In this document: positions 26,025 through 32,930 of the stretch, piece by piece
Position numbering within the stretch: position 1 is the first letter of the stretch
Layout of the letters: each line of letters begins with the position of its first letter
Source: Deltaproteobacteria bacterium
GTDB lineage: Bacteria > Desulfobacterota > Binatia > HRBIN30 > JACQVA1
NCBI GenBank assembly: GCA_016178705.1
Contig: JACOST010000024.1
Span: forward strand, 1-64,000
DNA length: 64,000 bases
Direction of reading: 5' to 3'
The notes under the pieces: generated by a model
What the model was told of the DNA's origin: nothing
The model's input: only the letters and a program-made list of their open reading frames with translations
Databases searched by the model: none
Made by a program: the position numbers and the translations under genes

Positions 26025-29000
26025 ATGCAGTGTCCCCAGTGTCAGCACGAGAACCCACCAGGCGCCAAGTTCTGCCTCGAATGCGGCGCGCGGCTCGCGC
26101 TCGCGTGCGGCCAGTGCGGCGTACAGCTCCCGCCAGGTGCGAAGTTCTGTTTGGAATGTGGCGCTTCATTGGCTGCAAGCGACAAGCTGAAAGCTGAAAG
26201 CCAGACTGCCTCCGAACCCCGAACCCCTAACCCCCTTGCTCCTTCCGAAGTCGGCGAGCGCCGGCAGCTCACGGTGCTGTTCTGCGATCTCGTCGGTTCC
26301 ACGGAGATCGCCGCGCAACTCGATCCGGAGGACTGGCACCGCATCTCGAAGGAGTACCAGCAGGTCGCCGCGGCGGCGGTCACCCGCTTCGGCGGTCACG
26401 TCGACAAATTTCTCGGCGACGGCCTGGTGTGTTTCTTCGGTGTGCCCGAAGCGCACGACGATGACGCCGAGCGCGCCGTGCGCGCGGGGTTGGCGATTGT
26501 CGATGCGGTGCAGACGTTGAACAAGAGCCTCCTCCCTAGCCCTCCTCCGTTGCCGGAAATGGCAACAGAGGAGGGAATCCTGATCCCCTCCTCTGCGAGC
26601 ATCTCCGCGAGCGGAGGAGGGTTAGGGTGGAGGCCGATCCTCTCCGTCCGCGTCGGCATGCACACGGGATCGGCCGTTGTTGCTCACGGCGGGGGCGCGG
26701 CGCAGGACGTCTTCGGCGACACCCCGAACATCGCGGCCCGTGTGCAAGGCGCCGCTGAGCCCGACACCGTCGTGATCACGGCGGCGACCCAGCGCCTGGT
26801 GGCCGGGCTCTTCGTCGTGGAAGATCGCGGGCCACACGCGCTCAAGGGGATCGCGGCCCCCGTCGGGCTCTACCGCGTGGTCCAGGCAAGCGGTGTGCGC
26901 GGCCGCTTGGCGGCGGCAGCCGCCAGCGGTCTGACGCCGTTTGTCGGCCGCGAGCGCGAGCGGCAGACGGTGGCGGAGGCGTGGGAGCGGGCACAGGACG
27001 GCGAGGGGCAGGTGGTGCTGCTCAGCGGCGAGGCCGGGATCGGCAAGTCGCGCCTGGTGCAGGAGTTCAAGGCCAGTCTCGCGCAGACGCCGCACACCTG
27101 GATCGAGAGCGGCGGCTCGGCCTACTACGACACCACGCCGTTCCACGTCGTCGCCGATCTCCTGCGCCAGGGGTTTGGCTTTCTGGCGGATCTCTCCACC
27201 GAGGCCCGGCTCGACGCTCTCGACCGGTCGCTCGCGGCGGTGGGCCTGAAGCCGGCGGAGGCGGTGCCGGTGGTCGCACCGCTCCTCGACCTGCCGCTCC
27301 CCGAGGGCCGCTATCCGCCCCTGTTTCTCTCTCCCGAGCAGCAGCGCAAACGCTTGCTGGCGACCTTGGTGGCGTGGGTGTGCGGCGCGGCACGGCTGCA
27401 GCCGAGCGTGATCGTGATCGAGGATCTCCACTGGGTCGATCCCTCGACGCTCGAACTGCTCGGACTCATGGTCGAGCAGGGAGCGCGCGAGCAGTTGCTG
27501 TTGGTGCTGACGGCGCGACCCGAGTTCCGCGCGCCGTGGCCGCTGCGGTCGCATCACACGCAGCTCACGCTGAACCGGCTGACCAAGCGGCAGGTGCACG
27601 AGATGATCGTGCGCGTCGCCGTGCGCGTAATCCCGCCGGGGGAGATGCTGGAGGCGCTGGCTGTGCGCACTGACGGCGTGCCGCTGTTCGTAGAAGAATT
27701 GACCCGCGCCGTGCTGGAGGCGGAAGGCGCCGCCCTGATGACGCGGGAGATTCCGGTGACGCTGCAGGACACGCTCATGGCGCGGCTCGACCGGCTCGGA
27801 CCGGCGAAGGAGACCGCGCAGATCGCGTCGGTGCTCGGGCGCGAGTTCTCGTATGCGCTGCTGCACACCGTCAGCGGACTCGCCGACGACCCGCTGCAAG
27901 CGGTGCTCGCGCAGCTCACCGACGCCGAGCTGATGTATGTGCGCGGACTGCCGCCCGAAGCGACATACACCTTCAAGCACGCGCTGATCCAGGACACGGC
28001 GTACGAGTCGCTGCTGAAGAGCCGGCGCCGGGAGCTGCACCGCGCGGTGGCGGAGGCATTGACGGGCCGGTTCGCCGCCCTGGCCGCGGCGCAGCCGGCG
28101 GTCGTGGCGCAGCACTGGGAGACGGCGGGCGACGCGGAGCGCGCGACGAGCGCGTGGCAGGAGGCGGGCGACCGCGCCAAGGAGCGGAGCGCCATGGTCG
28201 AGGCGGAGGGGCACTACCGGCGCGCGCTGTCGGTGCTGGCGACGCAGCCGGACACGCCCGCGCGTGCCTCGCAAGAGTTGGCGCTGCAGATCGCGCTCGA
28301 TGCCGTTGTGAGTGTCACCCGCGGTTATGTGTCGGCCGAAACCGAGCCGACCAGGAAGCGAGTGCGCGAGCTGAGCGCGCAAACTGGCGATACGCGACAA
28401 CTCGTGTTTTCGCTCATACTTGCATGGGCGCTGCCGATCGCGCGCGGCGAACCGCGTGCAGCCCTGGTCTTCGCTGAACAGGCACTCGCGGCGGCCCGCA
28501 ACGACGGCTCCAACTTCGCGCTCGCCTGGGCACATATGGCGGTCGGGCAGACGCAATTCGAGCTCGGCGACCTCGAGTCCGCAGGCGAGCACGCCGCGGA
28601 GGCCCTGCGATTCTATCGCGAGGAAGACCATCGCGACTGGCCAACCGAGCCTGGGGCGGTGGCCCAAGCGATTCTGGCGTGGGTCTCGGCGCACAAGGGC
28701 TTTCTCGAGCGTGCCCACGGCGAGATCGAGAAGTTGCTCGGGCACGGTCAGCGACTGACGCTCGCATCGCAGGGCTGTTTCGTGCACGTGTGTGCGGCTG
28801 CCGCGCACGCATACCTCCGCGAGATCACTGGCGTCACGGTGCACGCGAATCAGAGCCTCGCCTCTGCGCTGGAAAACGATCTGCCACAATTCACCGGATG
28901 GAGCCGCATCTTCTGCGGCTGGGCGCTCGCCCTTCAAGGTAAGCGAGAAGACGGGATCGCCGAACTGCGAGAGGGTCTCGTGGGCTGCGCCGCCACAGGG

Positions 29001-29408
29001 ACTCGCGCGACGGCGGGGCAGTACCTCGGCTGGCTCGCCGAGGCGCAGCTCCTGGCCGGGCAGGTCATCGACGGCCTGAGCACCATTGAGGAAGCGCTGA
29101 CAGCGGTTCCCGAGCAACGCATACACATCCCGGAGTTGCTGCGCCTACGCGGCGAGCTGCGCGCCGCCGCCGGCGCCGATGTCGCCACCGTCGAGGCAAG
29201 TTTCAATGAATCGGTCGCCCTCGCGCGCGACATCGGCACCAAGCTCATCGAGCTGCGCGCCACCACTAGCCTGGCGCGCTTTCTCGCCCGCCACGGCCGC
29301 ACGGACGAAGCGCGCGCCCGCCTCGCCCCGCTCTATGCTTGGTTCACCGAAGGCTTCGACGCGCCCGACCTGCAAGATGCCAAGGCGCTGCTGGAAGAGT
29401 TGAAATGA
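26025..29408 (+). CDS. Zinc-ribbon / class III nucleotide cyclase / AAA-type ATPase / TPR regulator
   Basis: 1127 residues. Two zinc ribbons (Cys3-x2-Cys..FCLECG and CGQCG..FCLECG) come first. A class III cyclase domain follows (~79-285) with metal Asp88 (LFCDLVGST), Asp132 (FLGDGLV), and Asn235/Arg239 (PNIAARV) present, so it could make a cyclic nucleotide. Next comes a large ATPase domain with Walker A GEAGIGKS (335-342) and IVIEDLHWVD, then TPR-like helices to the end. This is the adenylate-cyclase/LuxR-MalT-like architecture common in soil bacteria. Residues ~167-204 are an insertion encoded by a palindromic element, between the helix after AIVDAVQTLN and the SVRVGMHTG strand. A TTGACA lies at 25986, with no good -10. 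Confidence 0.9.
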   Translation: MQCPQCQHENPPGAKFCLECGARLALACGQCGVQLPPGAKFCLECGASLAASDKLKAESQTASEPRTPNPLAPSEVGERRQLTVLFCDLVGSTEIAAQLDPEDWHRISKEYQQVAAAAVTRFGGHVDKFLGDGLVCFFGVPEAHDDDAERAVRAGLAIVDAVQTLNKSLLPSPPPLPEMATEEGILIPSSASISASGGGLGWRPILSVRVGMHTGSAVVAHGGGAAQDVFGDTPNIAARVQGAAEPDTVVITAATQRLVAGLFVVEDRGPHALKGIAAPVGLYRVVQASGVRGRLAAAAASGLTPFVGRERERQTVAEAWERAQDGEGQVVLLSGEAGIGKSRLVQEFKASLAQTPHTWIESGGSAYYDTTPFHVVADLLRQGFGFLADLSTEARLDALDRSLAAVGLKPAEAVPVVAPLLDLPLPEGRYPPLFLSPEQQRKRLLATLVAWVCGAARLQPSVIVIEDLHWVDPSTLELLGLMVEQGAREQLLLVLTARPEFRAPWPLRSHHTQLTLNRLTKRQVHEMIVRVAVRVIPPGEMLEALAVRTDGVPLFVEELTRAVLEAEGAALMTREIPVTLQDTLMARLDRLGPAKETAQIASVLGREFSYALLHTVSGLADDPLQAVLAQLTDAELMYVRGLPPEATYTFKHALIQDTAYESLLKSRRRELHRAVAEALTGRFAALAAAQPAVVAQHWETAGDAERATSAWQEAGDRAKERSAMVEAEGHYRRALSVLATQPDTPARASQELALQIALDAVVSVTRGYVSAETEPTRKRVRELSAQTGDTRQLVFSLILAWALPIARGEPRAALVFAEQALAAARNDGSNFALAWAHMAVGQTQFELGDLESAGEHAAEALRFYREEDHRDWPTEPGAVAQAILAWVSAHKGFLERAHGEIEKLLGHGQRLTLASQGCFVHVCAAAAHAYLREITGVTVHANQSLASALENDLPQFTGWSRIFCGWALALQGKREDGIAELREGLVGCAATGTRATAGQYLGWLAEAQLLAGQVIDGLSTIEEALTAVPEQRIHIPELLRLRGELRAAAGADVATVEASFNESVALARDIGTKLIELRATTSLARFLARHGRTDEARARLAPLYAWFTEGFDAPDLQDAKALLEELK
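26183..26235. repeat. Short tandem repeats (GCTGAAA and CCGAACCCC types) in cyclase linker
   Basis: Two different simple repeats, AAGCTGAAAGCTGAAAGC and then CGAACCCCGAACCCCTAACC, run in frame between the second zinc ribbon and the cyclase domain. They encode a low-complexity linker (residues ~53-72). Confidence 0.8.
26523..26637. repeat. Palindromic element inserted in frame in cyclase domain
   Basis: About 115 bp with nested inverted repeats. CCCTCCTC pairs with GAGGAGGG around an inner GTTGCC/GGCAAC hairpin. A second CCCTCCTC..GGAGGAGGG pair follows, and outer arms CCCTAGCCCTCC / GGAGGAGGGTTAGGG close the unit. No stop codon is introduced in the host reading frame. Confidence 0.8.
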
Positions 29409-29440
29409 GTCCGTCAGAAGCGGCGCCGGTACGAGTTGCT

Positions 29441-29887
29441 CTACGTCGATGAGACGTGGACCTGCGCGGGAAACACCTCTGCATTGCTTGAAACCCGACC
29501 AGCCGAGTGCAGCCATACGACTCGCGCCAGGGCGTAGATTACCGAAAGAACGATGGCCACCGTAGCGGTGAGCATGGTCGCGGGCGCGAGCCGGAGAGAG
29601 TGGAACGCCACCCCGGTTTGCAGGATGTCGCCCGAGAGCATCGCCAGCAGCACCCATCGCATCGTACGTTGATCGCGCCCCTGCAACACCGCCAGCTGCA
29701 TCGCGCTCATGATGAAGAGCGTCACGCCGTACCAGCGACCCATTTCGACGCTGCTCGGTGTGAGCACATGGCCAAGAAAGTGACCTGCGAACAAGGCCGG
29801 TGCGGCCATGAACACCACGCCCGCGGCGATGTTCGAGAGAGCCTCGAGGTACAATACGAAGAGAGCGATGCGGAGCCGGAGGGTCAC
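29441..29887 (-). CDS. Small membrane protein of unknown function, four helices
   Basis: 148 residues with four hydrophobic segments: LFVLYLEALSNIAAGVVFMA, YGVTLFIMSAMQLAVL, WVLLAMLSGDILQTGVAF, and TATVAIVLSVIYALARVVWL. No family recognised. It starts with GTG (MTLRLRIAL) 67 bp after the SRPBCC gene on the same strand, so the two probably share a transcript. It faces the cyclase gene tail to tail. Confidence 0.65.
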   Translation of the reverse strand: MTLRLRIALFVLYLEALSNIAAGVVFMAAPALFAGHFLGHVLTPSSVEMGRWYGVTLFIMSAMQLAVLQGRDQRTMRWVLLAMLSGDILQTGVAFHSLRLAPATMLTATVAIVLSVIYALARVVWLHSAGRVSSNAEVFPAQVHVSST

Positions 29888-29954
29888 GACAAACCGCTAC
29901 GCGATTTCACCGCTGCTCGCAATGTCACGCGCACGGGACGGCCGTCGTGTGCCG

Positions 29955-30422
29955 TCACGCACGCGACTCCGGCTCGCGTCGGGCGCGAAGATCTTCGGCA
30001 CGACGTTGGATCGCGAACGACATGGCCTCGAAGCCGTGTCGGAGACGTCCGCCGAGGAGGAGGCGCACCACGCCGCCCATCCAGCCGGAGAGCTCGAAGT
30101 GCGATTGATAACGGGAGCGTTCGCGCCCGAGCGGTTGCAGCTCGTGGCAACGACGACTGACGATGGCCCCGACCGCGCCGCCCTCGACGCCGTAGCACAG
30201 CTTCTCGCCGGGAATGTGATCGAGGACCGTCTCAGTCTGCGGCTGGGCGAACCACGGGAATACGCGGACCTGCATCGCGATCGGAGCGCCGACGCCGAGC
30301 GTCGACCGGCACCCGACGACGAACGGATTCCACTCCCCGTACGCGCGCAGGTCGGTGATGACCTCCCAGACGACGGACGCCGGCGCGTCGATCTCGATCA
30401 CGTGGTCGATGACGAACGGCAC
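29955..30422 (-). CDS. SRPBCC-family (polyketide cyclase/START-like) protein
   Basis: 155 residues of the SRPBCC ligand-binding fold. It begins FVIDHVIEIDAPASVVWEVITDLRAYGEWNPFV, the standard signature of this family, and ends with a helix near residue 115-140. Such proteins bind hydrophobic ligands or act as small cyclases; no specific role can be given. Its GTG start lies 7 bp after the stop of the broken methyltransferase-like gene, so the three minus-strand genes here were probably one operon. Confidence 0.8.
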   Translation of the reverse strand: MPFVIDHVIEIDAPASVVWEVITDLRAYGEWNPFVVGCRSTLGVGAPIAMQVRVFPWFAQPQTETVLDHIPGEKLCYGVEGGAVGAIVSRRCHELQPLGRERSRYQSHFELSGWMGGVVRLLLGGRLRHGFEAMSFAIQRRAEDLRARREPESRA

Positions 30423-30429
30423 CGGCGGC

Positions 30430-30780
30430 TCAGCTTCCCGCCCGACGACCCCACGCCTGTACCAGCCGCGGAGTGCTCACGACCGCGCGCGGGTCCCCAG
30501 CGAGTACGTACAGCTCGCGCACCACGTCGTCGACCTCTTCCCGAGATGCCAGGCGCTCGGTCACCACGGTTTCGCCGATGTTCTGCATGGTGAGCGGCGC
30601 GATCAGCTTGACGTCGTCTTCCATCCCCGCCCGCTGCACGACGTTCATGTGGATGCTCTCGCATTCCGTGTCATGTAGGAGCCCCGGCAGCCGCAGCCTG
30701 ATGTCGAGAGCGCCGCCGCACGACCTGCGAGTACAGGTAGCGCCGGAACGCGGGGATGTCCAGGTGGAAGAAGTGACCGC
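30430..30780 (-). pseudogene. Broken gene, probable methyltransferase C-terminus
   Basis: From about 30710 down to 30430 one frame encodes a protein-like tail (LDIRLRLPGLLHDTECESIH..MNVVQRAG..APLTMQNIGETVV..VVSTPRLVQAWGRR). The closing PR-x-VQ-x-WGRR motif and preceding ARDP-type segment recall the end of class I SAM methyltransferases. Just upstream, another frame reads HFFHLDIPAFRRYLYSQVV before hitting a stop, so a frameshift near 30712 has broken the gene. The homology stops abruptly near 30785, where a remnant of a different gene begins on the other strand. Family assignment is tentative. Confidence 0.55.
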
Positions 30781-30788
30781 GGAGGCCG

Positions 30789-30959
30789 CGCCTGCGCGGC
30801 GAGCTGCGCGCCACCACCAGCCTCGCGCGCTTCCTCGCCCGTCACGGCCGTACGGACGAAGCGCGCGCGCGACTCGCCCCGCCTTACGCCACCTTCACCG
30901 AAGGCTTCGACACGCCCGATCTGAACGACGCCAAGGTGCTGTTAGAGGAACTGCGATGA
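30789..30959 (+). pseudogene. Truncated paralogue of the cyclase/TPR gene 3' end
   Basis: 57 codons ending in TGA that match the C-terminus of the protein at 26025-29408. LRGELRA is followed by TTSLARFLARHGRTDEARARLAP and then FTEGFD, PDL, DAK, LLEEL, with about six substitutions in the last 48 residues. Relative to the intact gene, 32 codons are missing exactly between two copies of the 13-bp sequence CGAGCTGCGCGCC (29153-29165 and 29249-29261). This looks like a deletion by recombination between short direct repeats. There is no start codon or upstream domain. Confidence 0.8.
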
Positions 30960-30962
30960 AGC

Positions 30963-31036
30963 GAGTCGAGGGTTCAGAGTCGAGCATCCCCGCGCTGCCC
31001 CTATCGACTCTCGATCTCCTTGAACCCTCGCGTGGT
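30963..31036. repeat. Imperfect inverted repeat of GAGTCGA/TCGACTC units
   Basis: The left arm CGAGGGTTCAGAGTCGAG and right arm TCGACTCTCGAT..TTGAACCCTCG pair imperfectly. It lies between the cyclase remnant and the MNT/HEPN module and could form a hairpin, but it lacks a T-run. It belongs to the same style of dispersed repeats seen elsewhere in the window. Confidence 0.6.
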
Positions 31037-31058
31037 GCGGCGTAGCATCTGCCCTGCG

Positions 31059-31352
31059 ATGAATCCTTTGGCCGTCATAGAAAGTCACCTCGCCGAAGTT
31101 CGTGCCCTCGGAGCACGACGCATCGGTGTGTTCGGCTCCTTCGCACGCGGTGAGGCACGCGACGACAGCGACGTAGACATATTCGTCGAGTTCGAGGACG
31201 AGAAGCGCACCTACAACAACTTCTTCGCCTTGCACGAACTGTTGGAAACACTACTCGGACGCCGCGTCGACTTGGTGACCGACAAAGCCCTCGTCGAGAC
31301 CAAGGCACGGCTGATCCTCCCGACGGTTCGCTATGCTTCCATCCACGTCTGA
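31059..31352 (+). CDS. mntA: MNT-type nucleotidyltransferase antitoxin (MntA-like)
   Basis: 97 residues. It carries the minimal nucleotidyltransferase motif GSFARGEARDDSDVD, which fits GS-x10-D-x-D exactly. In type VII toxin-antitoxin systems this enzyme AMPylates a Tyr of its HEPN partner and so blocks it. ATG 31059 begins right at the domain. It overlaps the HEPN gene by 20 bp, the usual arrangement of the pair. Confidence 0.88.
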   Translation: MNPLAVIESHLAEVRALGARRIGVFGSFARGEARDDSDVDIFVEFEDEKRTYNNFFALHELLETLLGRRVDLVTDKALVETKARLILPTVRYASIHV

Positions 31353-31680
31353 GTTGTTGCGCGACATCTTGCGCGAAGCGGAGTTTCTGGAGAGCGAAGC
31401 GCGGCGGACCAACCAAGTGGCGTTCCTCGACAACGAAGTCCTCAAACGCGCCTTCGTGCGAAGCGCGGAGGTCATCGGCGAAGCCGCCAAACAAGTCCCC
31501 GAGGATACGCGCGCGCAGTTCCCGAATTTCGAGTGGAAGAAAATGGCCGGCATGCGCGATCGCCTCATTCACGGCTACGCCGGCGTGGACTACCTAATCG
31601 TCTGGGACGTCGCGGTCACCCATGCTTCGGAACTTGCCGCGAAACTCCGCCCTATCCTCAAGGGGCTGAGCGACGCATAG
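31333..31680 (+). CDS. hepT: HEPN-domain toxin (HepT-like, DUF86)
   Basis: 115 residues of the HepT/DUF86 family, a four-helix HEPN RNase. The catalytic motif R-x4-H-x-Y is present as RDRLIHGY, and NEVLKRAFVRSAEVIGEAAKQVP is the typical conserved helix. The motif tyrosine is the expected target for AMPylation by the MNT partner encoded just upstream. All key residues are intact, so the module looks functional. Confidence 0.9.
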   Translation: MLPSTSELLRDILREAEFLESEARRTNQVAFLDNEVLKRAFVRSAEVIGEAAKQVPEDTRAQFPNFEWKKMAGMRDRLIHGYAGVDYLIVWDVAVTHASELAAKLRPILKGLSDA

Positions 31681-31851
31681 TCCGTCGTTCTGTTGGCGGT
31701 TGAGCGGCATCGTCAACGGCTCGTCACGGTTACGCGACTACCAACGGCTGCCTCTGAAAGACAGGCAAGACAGTCGCGTGATCCGCGGCGCGTGTATCGA
31801 AAACTCCTTTCGCACCGTAGCGCGGGCATCCGCCATCGACATCGTGCCCGC
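31681..31851. other. Spacer with no recognised gene
   Basis: About 170 bp between the HEPN gene and the duplicated polymerase tail. Short frames cross it on both strands, but none has a recognisable domain or a ribosome site. Confidence 0.5.
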
Positions 31852-32108
31852 TTACGACCCGAAGTACGCCAAGAACTCCTTCGCTTCACTATTTCCCGGG
31901 TCGGCTTGGAGGACGAGATTGTAGAACTCGCGCGCTTCGCTGCCCATTTCGAGTTGGCGGTAGTTGCGCGCCAGCGCGAGTAGAATCTCGCCGCGGTGGT
32001 CGTGGACGAACGGAGTCGGCGGGTCGGCGAGTAGGCGGCGATACTGTTCGTTGGCTTTGCCGTACTCTCGACCACCTTCGTACAAACGCGCCAAACGATA
32101 GCGGTACT
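31852..32108 (-). pseudogene. Second copy of the 3' end of the O-antigen-ligase/TPR gene
   Basis: 85 codons nearly identical to the last 85 of the gene at 32931-35396 (YRYRLARLYEGG..EYGKANEQYRRLL..LALARNYRQLEMGS..LAYFGS). I count about 15 mismatches in 257 bp, only two of which change the residue, and the stop codon differs (TAA versus TAG). The homology starts 2 bp after the VapC stop codon and ends at the ligase stop. There is no plausible start for the fragment by itself. Confidence 0.85.
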
Positions 32109-32110
32109 TC

Positions 32111-32539
32111 TCAGCACCTCTCACGATTCGGCACGATCCGGAAGCGACGGCGGCCATCGATTCGATAGGTCTCGAAGTCGTCGTAGTCGATGGTGAAGAT
32201 TGTATTCAACGACTCCCGGCGCGCAAGGTGCACCAGCGTCGCATCGGCGAAGTCCATTGGCCGGTCATGGTAGCGCGCCATCAACGCGTCGAGCGCCGCC
32301 AGATCCGCGTCGTCGATCGTCGCGACGGTGACTGCTCCGGAGCGGACAAATCTCCATGCGGCCGCAACATCGCGTCGTTGATCGCCAATGAGATGGAACA
32401 GCTCGGCCAGAACCGCCGCCGAGGTCAGCAGCGGCAATCGAAGATACGAGAACGCGGCAACACATGCTTCATGCCATTTGTCGTCGCGGTCGAGCAGCGC
32501 GAGCAACGCGCCGGTATCGACCAGCACGCTAGCGGGCAC
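32111..32539 (-). CDS. vapC: PIN-domain ribonuclease toxin (VapC-like)
   Basis: 142 residues with the PIN-fold acidic residues: Asp8 in VLVDTGALLALLD, the Glu in AVLAELFH, the Asp pair in MDFADATLV, and IDYDDFETYR near the end. It should be an RNase toxin of a VapBC-type module. Its ATG overlaps the end of the antitoxin gene by 11 bp. It ends immediately before a duplicated piece of the polymerase gene, which marks a recombination junction. Confidence 0.85.
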   Translation of the reverse strand: MPASVLVDTGALLALLDRDDKWHEACVAAFSYLRLPLLTSAAVLAELFHLIGDQRRDVAAAWRFVRSGAVTVATIDDADLAALDALMARYHDRPMDFADATLVHLARRESLNTIFTIDYDDFETYRIDGRRRFRIVPNRERC

Positions 32540-32816
32540 GGCGCTCAGCCAACCGCCGCCGGATCAGTTCACGCGCCTCCTCGGAGCGACGCTGATTGCC
32601 GCTGCGGATGACCCCGAGTGTTCGCACGGCCGCCGCGTGCAAGCGCGCTTGTTCTGATCCGTCGCCGCCTGATCTCACCCGAAGATCGGCCAACCACTCA
32701 TGCACGACACGATCCAGCAGACGCCCGATGGAGCTGCGTTCGCGACGGGCGGCGTGCTCGAGCGCGGCCTTGGTCTCCGGCGCAACCCGCCAACTGTACA
32801 CTTCGCTCTTCGCCAT
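32529..32816 (-). CDS. Ribbon-helix-helix-like antitoxin for VapC
   Basis: 95 residues starting MAKSEVYSWRVAPETKAALEHAARRE. This is a short beta strand followed by two helices (SSIGRLLDRVVHEWLADL), as in ribbon-helix-helix DNA-binding antitoxins. The basic C-terminus (EARELIRRRLAERRAR) would wrap VapC. ATG 32816 is chosen over 32852 because the extra residues are not domain-like. RHH antitoxins normally repress their own operon through palindromes near the start; none is obvious here. Confidence 0.7.
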   Translation of the reverse strand: MAKSEVYSWRVAPETKAALEHAARRERSSIGRLLDRVVHEWLADLRVRSGGDGSEQARLHAAAVRTLGVIRSGNQRRSEEARELIRRRLAERRAR

Positions 32817-32930
32817 GCACCACACCGTAGTGCATCCAGAGCAGCCGGTCAATTTTCCCGTGCCTCGCCGTTCCGCGGATCGTTCTTGAGCACCAGCTCG
32901 TAGCCATGGGCGGCGGACGACACCTCCCCC

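Noticed and set aside
26622-29126. 834-codon open frame on the minus strand opposite the cyclase gene
   Set aside because: It is the antisense shadow of a GC-rich gene: Arg/His-rich, no domain, while the plus frame has clear cyclase, ATPase and TPR motifs.
30963-31036. Intrinsic terminator after the cyclase remnant
   Set aside because: The inverted repeat is imperfect with a long loop and lacks a T-run on either side.
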